A DNA stretch of 64,000 nucleotides from assembly GCF_003384035.1 (NCBI RefSeq), contig NZ_QQAK01000010.1:186001-250000 (forward strand), read 5' to 3'. Origin of the DNA: Sporosarcina sp. BI001-red (GTDB lineage Bacteria; Bacillota; Bacilli; Bacillales_A; Planococcaceae). Both the position numbers and the translations under genes were made by a program. The notes beneath the pieces are model-generated. The model saw only the letters and a program-made list of their open reading frames with translations. It did no database searches and was not told where the DNA came from. Positions 24,846-33,884 of the stretch are shown in pieces (position 1 is the first letter of the stretch; each line of letters starts with the position of its first letter).

Positions 24846-25952
24846 TTACCCTAAGATTCTTAGTTCGCGTGGGAAAGTGGAAAGCACTTCCACTTCACCG
24901 TCTTCATTGATATAGACAGTATCTTCGATGCGGACGCCGCCTTCACCAGGGATGTAGATGCCTGGCTCGATTGTGAACACAAGACCGGGTTCTGCAATGT
25001 CATCGTTTTTCATGTGAATGGAAGGCTCTTCGTGCACTTCGATACCGAGGCCATGGCCGACACGATTATTGAAATACTCACCGAAACCAGCTTCTTGAAT
25101 GACACTGCGTGCAGCGATGTCGAATGTTTTCACAGGGTTACCAGCTTGAACGGCATGGATACCTGCCTGGTTCGATGCAAGCACGGTATCGTAAATGAGG
25201 CGCTGGCGATCGGATGCTTCTCCTATTATGAATGTCCGCGTTGTATCGGACATGTAGCCGTCTTTTGCGACTCCGAAGTCGATTAGCAAATAATCCCCGA
25301 TTTGCAGTTTGCGCTCGCCTGGTTCACCGTGCGGTAATGCAGCTTTTTCACCGGACAAGACAATCGATGAGAACGATGGACCATCTGCACCGAATTTACG
25401 CATTAAGTATTCAAGCTCAGCTGTCAATTCGGATTCAGTCATGCCAACTTTTACTAGCTTGATGCCTTCTTCAAGAACGCGCTCGATTATTTCAATTGGC
25501 TTTTTCAATGCGGCAATTTCTTCACGTGTTTTACGTTTACGTAATTTATTGATGAACGATTGGACATCAGCTACTTCTGCAGTAGGGAATGCAGTGAGGA
25601 GTTCGTTGTAACGGAAATAGCTGAATGCTTTCGCTTCAATTCCCACACTGCCAGAAAGTTCTCCTACAGTTGAACGGATGACTTCGAACGGAAGTTGTTC
25701 ATCTGAAATTGAGACAATCGTTTTGATATCTGAGCTCTCTGCCGCTGCATCTTTGTCGAGAGCCGGGGTGAATAGGATGGTTTTTCCATCCATAGCTTCT
25801 ATATATAGACCTAAGAAACGCTCGTGTGGATCTGAGTTGAATCCAGTGAAATAGAATACGTTCGCTGGGTCCGTTACGAGCACTGCAGTAAGTGATTGGT
25901 CTTGAAGATGAGTGCGTAGCGCATGGCGCCGGTTTTCGTACATGTTAGTCAT
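24846..25952 (-). CDS. pepQ: Xaa-Pro dipeptidase, M24 family (PepQ-like)
   Basis: Cytoplasmic metallopeptidase of 368 aa that cleaves X-Pro dipeptides. An N-terminal creatinase-type domain (about 1-135) precedes the pita-bread catalytic domain. The five metal ligands are visible: Asp in IDFGVAKDG, Asp in MSDTTRTF, His in GHGLGIEVHEEP, Glu in FTIEPGIYIP and Glu in GVRIEDTV. AGGAGG is eight bases before the ATG. Solitary gene with its own terminator. Confidence 0.92.
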   Translation of the reverse strand: MTNMYENRRHALRTHLQDQSLTAVLVTDPANVFYFTGFNSDPHERFLGLYIEAMDGKTILFTPALDKDAAAESSDIKTIVSISDEQLPFEVIRSTVGELSGSVGIEAKAFSYFRYNELLTAFPTAEVADVQSFINKLRKRKTREEIAALKKPIEIIERVLEEGIKLVKVGMTESELTAELEYLMRKFGADGPSFSSIVLSGEKAALPHGEPGERKLQIGDYLLIDFGVAKDGYMSDTTRTFIIGEASDRQRLIYDTVLASNQAGIHAVQAGNPVKTFDIAARSVIQEAGFGEYFNNRVGHGLGIEVHEEPSIHMKNDDIAEPGLVFTIEPGIYIPGEGGVRIEDTVYINEDGEVEVLSTFPRELRILG

Positions 25953-26033
25953 GATGAATTCCTCCTGGATATGCAGGTTATAGCTTTATTATGACGCAGT
26001 TATTAGAGGAACGACAGAAATTTGCATAGTGAG

Positions 26034-26065
26034 CAAACAAAAAACCGGCTACTAAGAGCCGGTTT
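26034..26065 (-). terminator. Intrinsic terminator of gltS
   Basis: AAACCGGCT/AGCCGGTTT stem, followed on the minus strand by TTTTTTGTTTG. Confidence 0.88.
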
Positions 26066-26071
26066 CGCATG

Positions 26072-27280
26072 TTAACTAAAGATATTGATTGTCGTAATGA
26101 TGATCGGCATCGAAACAACGTCAATTAGGAACGCACCGACAATCGGGACGATTAAATACGCTGTACGTGATGGGCCGTAACGTGCGGTTACAGCAGCCAT
26201 ATTGGCCATCGCATTTGGAGTGGCACCCAGTCCGTGTCCTGCAAAACCTGCACACATGACTGCTGCATCATAGTTTTTGCCAAGGATGCGGAACAGAACA
26301 AAAATCGCAAATAGGACAAGGAATACAACTTGTACAAAGACAATGACAAGTAACGGTAGTGCGAGTCCAGCGACTTCCCAAAGCTTTATGCTCATAAGTG
26401 CCATGGACAGGAAGATGCCCAGAGCAACGTCGCCGATGAGAGTAATGCTACGCATGTGGACAATATTCCCGTTAATGCGATCGACAACATTACGAATGAC
26501 AACTGCAACAAACATCGCGCCTACGTAGTTAGGCAAGACAATAGGGTTTTCCATAAAGGTACTTGTAACTCGCGTAAACACATCACCTAGCAATGAACCG
26601 CCTGCCATTGAAGCGACAATAAGGAACGCTTGCATTGTGAAATTATCGACATTGATTGCAGGATCATGTGCTTCTGCAACGTATTCGTGTGATTCTTCGA
26701 CTTCAGTGGATTTTAAGTCGTGTTTTTTGATCAAATATTTAACGAGCGGTCCGCCGACCAAGCCACCTGCAATCAATCCAAATGTTGCGGCGGCAATTCC
26801 GATAGAGAACGCGGAATCGATTCCCATTGCTTCCACAGTCGTTCCATAAGCAGTCGCACCGCCATGTCCGCCTTCCATGGAAACGGCTCCTGCCATCATT
26901 CCGATAAGGGGATGGATATTAAACAAGTACGACATGGACACACCGATGACGTTTTGCATAATCGCGAGGAACCCACACGCGACCCAGTAGATAATTAGTA
27001 GTTTACCACCCAATTTAATGAGGGCAAAGCTCGCGCCAAGGCCGACGGTTGCGAAAAATGTCAGCATGAATAAGTTTTGTAGGGATGTGTCAAGATTAAA
27101 ACTAACAAGTCCTGTTGCTTTCAAAATCGTTGCGAGAATCGCAAATAGCAATCCACCTACAACGGGTGCAGGAATGCAAAACTTCTGGAAAATTCCAATC
27201 TTGCGCACAAGGAAGTTACCTAATAAAAACAGCGCCATCGCGAGGAATAGCGTTGTTACTTGATTCAATTCAATCGTCAT
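26072..27280 (-). CDS. gltS: Sodium/glutamate symporter
   Basis: GltS-family sodium-coupled glutamate carrier, 402 aa as in the family, about 10-12 membrane segments. Both inverted-repeat pore loops are recognisable (AGAVSMEGGHGGATAYG and CAGFAGHGLGATPNAMANM). GGAGG lies before the chosen ATG at 27280; the open frame runs 12 codons further without support. Its start overlaps the end of hutG by 11 nt, so the two are co-expressed: HutG releases glutamate inside the cell and GltS moves it across the membrane, or supplies more. Confidence 0.92.
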   Translation of the reverse strand: MTIELNQVTTLFLAMALFLLGNFLVRKIGIFQKFCIPAPVVGGLLFAILATILKATGLVSFNLDTSLQNLFMLTFFATVGLGASFALIKLGGKLLIIYWVACGFLAIMQNVIGVSMSYLFNIHPLIGMMAGAVSMEGGHGGATAYGTTVEAMGIDSAFSIGIAAATFGLIAGGLVGGPLVKYLIKKHDLKSTEVEESHEYVAEAHDPAINVDNFTMQAFLIVASMAGGSLLGDVFTRVTSTFMENPIVLPNYVGAMFVAVVIRNVVDRINGNIVHMRSITLIGDVALGIFLSMALMSIKLWEVAGLALPLLVIVFVQVVFLVLFAIFVLFRILGKNYDAAVMCAGFAGHGLGATPNAMANMAAVTARYGPSRTAYLIVPIVGAFLIDVVSMPIIITTINIFS

Positions 27281-28235
27281 TCTGTGTACCTCCAAGCAGT
27301 GAGACAATCGCTTCATTCGTCAAGTAAGCACCGAGTTTAACCGTACGCCCTCCCTCGTCGAGTAAAGGATTGATTTCTGAGATGTCAAATGAAAGCATTT
27401 TCTGTGCAGATGCAACCATACGGATGAGTTCCCGTACTTGCTTCGCAGAGAGTCCAAAAGGGGATGGTGCACTGACACCAGGTGCAATAGCCGCATCCAA
27501 TACATCGGAACAAAGCGTAAGCATAATATAATCTTGTGTTGCGATAAATTGATAAAGTTGAGTATAGATGTGTTCAACAGGCATCTCTTCTAACTGACGT
27601 TCTGTAATATAGTGAACGCCAAGACGATCCGCTTCGTCAAATAATAGTTGTGTGTTGCCGAACTCTTGAATTCCTAAGACGTAATAAGTAGTGTTCGCAT
27701 TCATGTCAAGAATTTGTTTAAACATAGTACCAGAAGACGTTTGTTCGTCATAACTCCGCAAGTCGAAATGGGCATCGATGTTAATGACACCAATTTTTGC
27801 ATCCGGTCCTACGAATTCCCGTACACCCAAGTAATGACCGAAAGCGGTTTCATGACCACCCCCGAGAATTACAGGGATTTTGTTAGCGGTTAAGCTCTGG
27901 CACACAGTTTGACCGAGTTCACGCTGTGCATCCTCTAATTTCCCATTTTCGCAAATGACATTTCCTAAATCTTCTATAAGATGGTCGGCTGGTTGTCGCC
28001 ATGGAAGTTTCGCAAGTTCACTGCGAAGTGAATCAGGTCCATTAGCAGCGCCCGTGCGACCGTTATTTCGTCGAACTCCTTCATCAGATGAAAACCCGAT
28101 CAACGCACAAGTAGGGCTGGTAGCGCTTTCTTTCGGAGTGTTCAGCTGCATCACTTGATGGAGACGAAACGCTGCTCGATTGGTAACATCGTCAATTCGG
28201 CCGCTCCAGACATCTGGTTTCGTTGCGTTGATCAT
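27270..28235 (-). CDS. hutG: Formimidoylglutamase (arginase superfamily)
   Basis: Manganese enzyme of 321 aa hydrolysing N-formimidoyl-L-glutamate to glutamate and formamide, the last step of one histidine route. Metal motifs: GGGHETAFGH, NIDAHFDLR and CSDVLDAAIAPGVSAPSPFG, the last being characteristic of HutG rather than arginase or agmatinase. The chosen start at 28235 follows AAGGGTGA. No hutH, hutU or hutI is in the window, so it works with genes elsewhere. Divergent from a LysR regulator that probably controls it. Confidence 0.88.
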   Translation of the reverse strand: MINATKPDVWSGRIDDVTNRAAFRLHQVMQLNTPKESATSPTCALIGFSSDEGVRRNNGRTGAANGPDSLRSELAKLPWRQPADHLIEDLGNVICENGKLEDAQRELGQTVCQSLTANKIPVILGGGHETAFGHYLGVREFVGPDAKIGVINIDAHFDLRSYDEQTSSGTMFKQILDMNANTTYYVLGIQEFGNTQLLFDEADRLGVHYITERQLEEMPVEHIYTQLYQFIATQDYIMLTLCSDVLDAAIAPGVSAPSPFGLSAKQVRELIRMVASAQKMLSFDISEINPLLDEGGRTVKLGAYLTNEAIVSLLGGTQNDD

Positions 28236-28272
28236 AAGAGTCACCCTTTCAAAGTTACGTGCAATACGCTTC

Positions 28273-28301
28273 ATTATACGAGGTGTCATTTATTAATTCA
28301 A
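28273..28301 (-). promoter_or_regulatory. SigA-type promoter of hutG-gltS
   Basis: TTGAAT (28296-28301), 17-nt spacer, TATAAT (28273-28278) on the minus strand. It lies in the divergent region shared with the LysR gene. Confidence 0.7.
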
Positions 28302-28311
28302 ATAACTAAAA

Positions 28312-28340
28312 TTCATTTACTTATGCATTTTGGTTATAAT
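28312..28340 (+). promoter_or_regulatory. Promoter of the LysR-type gene
   Basis: TATAAT at 28335-28340 with a weak TTCATT 17 nt upstream. Ten bases separate its -35 from the hutG -35, so one LysR tetramer could cover both. Confidence 0.55.
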
Positions 28341-28365
28341 AGATCGAAAGAAGGAGATGAGAACA

Positions 28366-29244
28366 ATGGACATTAAACAGCTCCGTTACTTTGTCGCTGT
28401 CGTCAAAGAAGGTGGTTTTTCAGGCGCTGCTATTAAGCTGCATTTGTCTCAACCTTCACTCAGTAAAGCAATCCGAACGCTGGAAGAGCAAATCGGCTTC
28501 CAGTTACTTGAACGGACAACGAAACGTGTAGACCTAACGGAATCTGGGCGAGTGTTTTACGAGCGTGCCCTGCATATCTTATCTGAAATGAATATTTTTG
28601 AAAAAGAAGTGAACGAAGTGAAAGTGGCGGGCAGCGGGGAAGTCCGACTTGGTATGATTGAGTCAGTGAAAAACTGGATACCTAACGTTCTGAGCTGGTA
28701 CAGACAGGGATACCCGGATATGCACGTGGTCCTAAAAGAAGTGCTTGGACGTAATGACATTGAGCATGCGCTTCGGGATTATGCTGTGCATATTTGTTTG
28801 ACAAACGAATTCATCGACGAACCGGATATTATAACTGTCCCTTTGTATACAGAGAAACTGGTTCTTGTCATGAACTCCCAGCACCCTTTAGCAACTCGAG
28901 CAAATGTTCAATTTCACGAGATTGCAAAGGAACCATTTATCATCACAAGTAAAGGTTTTCAAACACGTACAAATATTACAGAAGCATTTGAAAAAGCGGG
29001 TATCGCCATGAATAGTTGCTATGAGGCAGATCGCTTTGAAACCATTTTGACTTTAGTCGAAGCGGGGATTGGAATTTCAATTATCCCGAGAAATTATATT
29101 GGGGAAGTCGTGCCCGACCATCTAGCGATTCAAGAACTAGATAGTCCAAGCCTCGAACGGACCGTGTACCTCGCCTACGTGAAAAACCGATATCGTCCAC
29201 CAGCGATCGATGCATTGTTGCAAAAGATGCTGGAGAGTGAGTGA
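28366..29244 (+). CDS. LysR-family transcriptional regulator
   Basis: Regulator of 292 aa: N-terminal winged HTH (MDIKQLRYFVAVVKEGGFSG and LSQPSLSKAIRTLEEQIG) and a periplasmic-binding-like effector domain from about residue 90 (VRLGMIES ... GIGISIIPRNYIG). AAGGAG is nine bases before the ATG. Divergent from hutG-gltS, the classic LysR arrangement, so it likely activates them in response to a histidine-pathway or glutamate-related ligand. Confidence 0.9.
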   Translation: MDIKQLRYFVAVVKEGGFSGAAIKLHLSQPSLSKAIRTLEEQIGFQLLERTTKRVDLTESGRVFYERALHILSEMNIFEKEVNEVKVAGSGEVRLGMIESVKNWIPNVLSWYRQGYPDMHVVLKEVLGRNDIEHALRDYAVHICLTNEFIDEPDIITVPLYTEKLVLVMNSQHPLATRANVQFHEIAKEPFIITSKGFQTRTNITEAFEKAGIAMNSCYEADRFETILTLVEAGIGISIIPRNYIGEVVPDHLAIQELDSPSLERTVYLAYVKNRYRPPAIDALLQKMLESE

Positions 29245-29254
29245 TAGGAAATCG

Positions 29255-29294
29255 AAAAAGAGCAATCCTTCAGAGGCGAAGGGTTGCTCTTTTT
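29255..29294 (+). terminator. Intrinsic terminator
   Basis: AAAAAGAGCAA-CCTTC stem with a 6-nt loop, closing GAAGG-TTGCTCTTTTT. Confidence 0.87.
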
Positions 29295-29432
29295 AGTATT
29301 CAATGAAATCGGAAATAGGATGAAATTGTATTGAAAGCAGGTAAATAGTATAAAAGTGATGTCTATCCTGATGTTAAATAGCTTAAAGACGAACAATGAG
29401 TGATAAATAATAACTATTGTTCATAAAAACAC

Positions 29433-29461
29433 TTGTGATTGAATAGCAATCTATGTATACT
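29433..29461 (+). promoter_or_regulatory. Promoter of the purine riboswitch operon
   Basis: TTGTGA (29433-29438), 17-nt spacer, TATACT (29456-29461). Transcription would start near 29468, just before the aptamer. Confidence 0.7.
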
Positions 29462-29484
29462 GACGAAGTATAAGAAATGAATAT

Positions 29485-29560
29485 ATTCTCGTATATGCTC
29501 AGTAATAGGGTCTGAGCGTCTCTACCAGGTTCCCATTGAAAGAACCGGACTACGAGTTGA
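29485..29560 (+). promoter_or_regulatory. Purine riboswitch aptamer, guanine class
   Basis: P1 arms CTCGTA (29488-29493) and TACGAG (29551-29556) enclose the family core: TATATGCTCAGTAATAGGGT, CTGAGCGTCTCTACCAGG and ACCGGACTAC. The specificity base in GGACTAC is C (29550), as in guanine/hypoxanthine sensors; adenine sensors have U. Bases AACCGGAC-TACG (29543-29554) can pair with CGTAGGTCCGGTT (29636-29648), giving an antiterminator. Ligand binding would thus favour termination. Confidence 0.93.
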
Positions 29561-29638
29561 AGAATAGTGCGCATACCTTGTCGTTCTTTGTGCTTTTTAG
29601 CATGAAATGAAGGTATACATGCACCCTTTGACTTTCGT

Positions 29639-29682
29639 AGGTCCGGTTTGCAATAGTTTTTGCAAACCGGACCTTTGTTGTT
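29639..29682 (+). terminator. Riboswitch-controlled terminator
   Basis: GGTCCGGTTTGCAA/TTGCAAACCGGACC hairpin followed by TTTGTTGTT. Its 5' arm is the part captured by the antiterminator when no purine is bound. Confidence 0.88.
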
Positions 29683-29753
29683 GCATACGTATGCGGTGGT
29701 TCGAGTTACCTGTTGAACTTTATTCTAATGTTAAAATTATAGGAGGATTGCAG

Positions 29754-31070
29754 ATGAATGCAAAGAGCATAACGGAGAAACTTTTTAAACTAAAGGAATT
29801 CGGTACCACACCTCGAACGGAAATGGCTGCGGGTCTTACTGTTTTCATGACGATGCTCTATGTTCTGATTGTTGTTCCGGGCATGTTGGAAAACGCGGGA
29901 TTGCCGAAAGGCCCTGCAACGGTCGCTGTTATTTTGATGACAGGAGTTATTACCATTATTATGGGGCTATACAGCAACCGGCCGTTTGCACTCGCACCAG
30001 GTCTTGGATCTGTTGCCTTTCTATCAGTCACACTTGTCCTTGCAGAAGGAATTCCTTGGCAGACAGGTATGGGGATGGTGTTCATCTCAGGGGTTCTATT
30101 CGTTCTATTTACCATTTTGGGACTTAGAAAACTGATTGTCCGGCTCATGCCACCGGCTATCAAGCTTTCCATTGGTGCAGGCGTAGGGTTGTTCATTGCA
30201 CTGATTGGATTCCGTAGTGCGGGTCTAGTAGAAGCGAGTGAAAAATCGAACTCACTACAACTAGGGGATTTAAGCTCACCGAATGCAATTCTTGCCTTGA
30301 TTGGATTTTTCATCATGGCAGTATTATTGGCACGTAAAGTCCGTGGCCATTTACTGATTGGAATTGTATTAGTAACAATCATTGGAATTCCGATGGGCAT
30401 TACAAAACTTCCGACTTCTGTTTTTTCCATGCCGGAAAGTATTGCACCGGTTGCCTTCAAACTGAATATATTGGATGCTGTGAAATTGGAGTATTTCCCG
30501 TTCTTGCTGGCGTTTTTCATTCCTGACTTTTTCTCAAGCCTTGGAACGATGCTAGGTGTCGGAAGTAAAGGGAATATGTTGGACAAAAACGGTGACTTGC
30601 CGAATATCGATAAGCCATTTCTCGTCGATGCAGGTGGAACAGCGCTAGGATCATTATTTTCAGTTCCAGTGATGACAACGTATGTAGAGTCAGCAGCCGG
30701 TGTTGAAGCCGGTGGACGTACTGGACTGACTGCCGTCACTACAGGACTTCTGTTTTTGTTGACGATCTTCATTACGCCGTTAATAATGATTATCCCGAAA
30801 GAAGCAACCGCACCTGCATTGATATTAGTAGGATTGACAATGCTGTCAGCAGTCCGCAATATTAATTTTGAGGATGTCACGGAATCCCTTCCAGCATTCA
30901 TGACAATCGTCATTACGATTTTCACCTTCAACTTTGGTAACGGAATCGCAGCGGGAATCATTATCTATGTTCTCGTCAAAGCACTTTCCGGGCGTCACAA
31001 AGAGATTCACCCTGGGCTTTATGTACTCACTGTACCGCTCATTTTATACTTCATTACAATTGCAAACTAA
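29754..31070 (+). CDS. pbuG: Guanine/hypoxanthine permease (AzgA-type NCS2)
   Basis: Purine base importer of 438 aa with about 12-14 membrane segments. The start GTTPRTEMAAGLTVFMTMLY and the ALAPGLGSVAF block are typical of the AzgA/PbuG branch. The sodium/proton-type core FFIPDFFSSLGTMLGVG is intact. AGGAGG precedes the ATG at 29754; the frame is open further upstream, but only through the riboswitch terminator. First gene of an operon with adenine deaminase, 22 nt apart, under the guanine-class riboswitch, which supports guanine/hypoxanthine as substrate. Confidence 0.9.
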   Translation: MNAKSITEKLFKLKEFGTTPRTEMAAGLTVFMTMLYVLIVVPGMLENAGLPKGPATVAVILMTGVITIIMGLYSNRPFALAPGLGSVAFLSVTLVLAEGIPWQTGMGMVFISGVLFVLFTILGLRKLIVRLMPPAIKLSIGAGVGLFIALIGFRSAGLVEASEKSNSLQLGDLSSPNAILALIGFFIMAVLLARKVRGHLLIGIVLVTIIGIPMGITKLPTSVFSMPESIAPVAFKLNILDAVKLEYFPFLLAFFIPDFFSSLGTMLGVGSKGNMLDKNGDLPNIDKPFLVDAGGTALGSLFSVPVMTTYVESAAGVEAGGRTGLTAVTTGLLFLLTIFITPLIMIIPKEATAPALILVGLTMLSAVRNINFEDVTESLPAFMTIVITIFTFNFGNGIAAGIIIYVLVKALSGRHKEIHPGLYVLTVPLILYFITIAN

Positions 31071-31092
31071 CTTTAGATAGGGGATAAAATAT

Positions 31093-32856
31093 ATGTTTAC
31101 TCGCGAACAAATTACAGCAGCTGCACGTGGAGATGTCAAAATGGATACGGTGATCGAAGGCGTTCAGCTCGTCAACGTATTTACGGCGGAAGTTTATCAA
31201 GCGGATATTGGGATTAAAGAAAACCGATTCAGTGCGATTGCGCGCTACGAAGATGGACAACCCGATTTCAAACTTGAAGGGGAAGTTATCGTGGACGGTC
31301 GTGGAAAGTACGCGATTCCTGGGCTAATCGACTGTCACGTTCATATTGAAAGTACAATGGTTACACCAGATATGTTTGCTAGAGCATTAATTCAACGAGG
31401 AACGACCGTTGCGGTCATCGACCCTCATGAAATTGGGAATGTGCTAGGAGCTGAAGGGGTTCAGTATATGGTGGAAGCGAGTCGTGGGTTACCTGTTCAA
31501 ATCTTGACGACAATACCTTCGTGTGTGCCTGCTGTACCAGGCGTGGAGACAGCTGGAGCTGAATTTGGACCAGCTGAAGTCGCAGAACTACTGAAATTAC
31601 CGGATGTTGTCGGGATTGCAGAAATCATGGATTATATTGGCGTCATTCAACAAAATGAGCGTATGGCGGGAATCGTCCAAACTGGTCTCGATGCAGGCGT
31701 GTTGAATGAGGGGCATTTGCCACGTGCAGGCGGACGTGATCTTGCTGCGTATTTAGCAGCAGGTGTAAATTCCGATCATGAAAGTCGTACAGTTGAGGAA
31801 ATCGTTGAGAAATTGCGTGCGGGAATGCTCATCTACATTCGTGAATCGAGTGTCAGCCAGTTTGCGGATATCGCCGCTCAAGCATGGCAACAGTTGCCCT
31901 ATGCAACCAATATCGCGATGTGTACAGATGACGTAGAACCGAATGATATGCTGCATAATGGTCAGCTGAACCGTGTTGTCCGTCGTTGTATCGAAGAAGG
32001 AATTCCAGCACCACTTGCAATTCGCTTTGCTACATTACATGGTGCACAACGCTTTGGACTACATGACCGTGGCGCCATCGCACCGGGCTACATTGCAGAC
32101 TTCTCATTAGTAGAGTCACTCGAATCCATGAAAGTGGAAGACGTTTGGGCAGACGGTCGGATGGTTGTGAAATCTGGCGAGCTTCTTGAAACGGTCGAAA
32201 GTGCAGTGCCTCCATTGACGAAGAATACTGTCAAGTTACCAGAACTCCATATGACTGATTTTGTTCTCAAAGCACCGATTGAGAACGGTAAAGTCACAGC
32301 AACAACGATGGAAATGACGAAGATTGGCACAACTGAACAAGGGACAGTGGAACTGGACGTTACAAATGGTGTGATTTCCGAGTTACCGGAAGGGTATCTG
32401 TTCGCATCCGTTACAGGACGCCATGGACAAGGTCGTAAGCCGTTCGTAGGTATCCTGAAAAATGCAGGCTTACGTGAAGGAGCCTATGCAACAACTGTCG
32501 CGCACGATAGTCACAATCTCGTATCCGTCGGGACAAACCCCGCTGATATGTTTGCGGCTTCTCAAGCCTTAGCTAGTTCAGGTGGCGGTTTGTGTTTGAT
32601 TAAAGATGGGGTCATACAAGCACAAGTTGAGTTACCAATCGCAGGGCTGATGGCAGCTGAACCAATCGAAGAACTTGGTCCAAAAGTTGAACAGTTCAAT
32701 GAGGTAGCGCGTGCTATGGGAGTGCAAGTGGGACGTCGCTCGCCATCAATGGCACTATCATCACTGACACTCACAGTTATCCCTAATATCCGCATCACAG
32801 ACCTTGGATTAGTTGATGTTCATACACAGCAGATGATCCCTTTGTTTGCGGAATAA
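31093..32856 (+). CDS. ade: Adenine deaminase
   Basis: Amidohydrolase-fold enzyme of 587 aa (B. subtilis AdeC about 577) converting adenine to hypoxanthine and ammonia. Metal ligands are visible in PGLIDCHVHIESTMVTP and in NEGHLPRAGG, with NSDHESR and CTDDVEPNDM as family blocks; the C-terminal domain contains TVAHDSHNLVSVG. Co-transcribed with the purine permease, so adenine taken up or formed inside is channelled to hypoxanthine, itself a potential ligand of the upstream riboswitch: a feedback loop. Confidence 0.95.
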   Translation: MFTREQITAAARGDVKMDTVIEGVQLVNVFTAEVYQADIGIKENRFSAIARYEDGQPDFKLEGEVIVDGRGKYAIPGLIDCHVHIESTMVTPDMFARALIQRGTTVAVIDPHEIGNVLGAEGVQYMVEASRGLPVQILTTIPSCVPAVPGVETAGAEFGPAEVAELLKLPDVVGIAEIMDYIGVIQQNERMAGIVQTGLDAGVLNEGHLPRAGGRDLAAYLAAGVNSDHESRTVEEIVEKLRAGMLIYIRESSVSQFADIAAQAWQQLPYATNIAMCTDDVEPNDMLHNGQLNRVVRRCIEEGIPAPLAIRFATLHGAQRFGLHDRGAIAPGYIADFSLVESLESMKVEDVWADGRMVVKSGELLETVESAVPPLTKNTVKLPELHMTDFVLKAPIENGKVTATTMEMTKIGTTEQGTVELDVTNGVISELPEGYLFASVTGRHGQGRKPFVGILKNAGLREGAYATTVAHDSHNLVSVGTNPADMFAASQALASSGGGLCLIKDGVIQAQVELPIAGLMAAEPIEELGPKVEQFNEVARAMGVQVGRRSPSMALSSLTLTVIPNIRITDLGLVDVHTQQMIPLFAE

Positions 32857-32956
32857 CTTTCACACCAGATGGAACTCCAACTGTGGTTTGAACAAGGCAC
32901 GGAGACGTGAAATCGAATCATAAAAAATGCCATTACCCAAATAGGAATCATAAAAA

Positions 32957-32988
32957 GAAACCGTGCATGAACGTTATGCACGGTTTTT
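32957..32988 (+). terminator. Intrinsic terminator
   Basis: AAACCGTGCAT/ATGCACGGTTTTT hairpin, 100 nt after ade; nothing else recognisable in this 290-nt gap. Confidence 0.88.
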
Positions 32989-33149
32989 CCATATAAGTAG
33001 ATAGACGATTTATGCGCAATTTGTAATCTTAAGAAATCCTTCATGAATTCCCTATATACTTCAAATGAAAAATTTGTCATAATAGGGATGTCCAACTTCC
33101 ATAAGAATGGATAAACATCGGTTCAAGAAATGTGAGAGGAGGAGTAGGG

Positions 33150-33884
33150 ATGAAGAAATGGGGACTGACTTTCATTGCTTCAGCCATGCTGCTATATAGC
33201 TTATACACTTATGTCACAACGCTATTTATACGTGTAACGAGTTTTGGAATTCGAAAAAAAGTACGTGGTGGAAAAGGAATCGCGTTAACATTCGATGACG
33301 GCCCGAATCCACTTTACACACCGAAATTACTCGATTTGTTAGCACGTTATCATATCCGAGCAGTCTTTTTCGTTGTTGGGAAGCATGCTGAACGATATCC
33401 AGAAATCATCCAAAGAATGTATGCTGAAGGCCACTCCGTCGGCATCCATCACTATGAACACGTTTCCACGTGGCGACTCACTCCTAAACAAACCCACCAA
33501 CAAATCCAATATACAGCCAACGTGATTAAAAAGATTACGGGAAGCGAACCTACTTTTTATCGTCCTCCTTGGGGACGTTTCAATCTAGCGACCTTGACTG
33601 TCTCCCGTCCATTCATCCCGATCATGTGGACGCACATTTTAGGAGATTGGAAGATCCGAACTTGCGATGAAACACTGTCTGAAAGGTTACGAGCTATTCC
33701 GCCAGATGGTTCAATCGTAGTGTTGCACGACGACGGGAGCAACCCTGGGGCGGATGATGAAGCCCCTGCACATATGCTTCGCGTACTGGAATCTTTTATA
33801 CAGGAAGCAACTGAAAAAGAACTCAAGTTCATAACACCGGATGAGCTGATGATATGTAGTCGGGAGCCAGGTCATGTCCATTGA
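33150..33884 (+). CDS. Polysaccharide deacetylase (NodB/CE4)
   Basis: Membrane-anchored carbohydrate de-N-acetylase of 244 aa. One N-terminal hydrophobic helix (about 5-25), then the NodB domain: motif 1 TFDDGPNP, motif 2 HHYEH (metal histidines, in GIHHYEHVS), motif 3 RPPWGRFN, and VLHDDG as the last motif. Start at 33150 follows GAGGAGG. Overlaps a DedA gene by 11 nt, and a lipid-type glycosyltransferase follows, so the trio probably acts on one envelope glycan or glycolipid rather than on bulk peptidoglycan. Confidence 0.9.
   Translation: MKKWGLTFIASAMLLYSLYTYVTTLFIRVTSFGIRKKVRGGKGIALTFDDGPNPLYTPKLLDLLARYHIRAVFFVVGKHAERYPEIIQRMYAEGHSVGIHHYEHVSTWRLTPKQTHQQIQYTANVIKKITGSEPTFYRPPWGRFNLATLTVSRPFIPIMWTHILGDWKIRTCDETLSERLRAIPPDGSIVVLHDDGSNPGADDEAPAHMLRVLESFIQEATEKELKFITPDELMICSREPGHVH

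Noticed and set aside
26072-28235. Histidine utilisation (hut) operon
   Set aside because: Only hutG and gltS are present; no hutH, hutU, hutI or HutP-type element was found in the window.
29607-29753. N-terminal extension of the purine permease (49 codons)
   Set aside because: It translates the riboswitch terminator region, while AGGAGG directly precedes the ATG at 29754.
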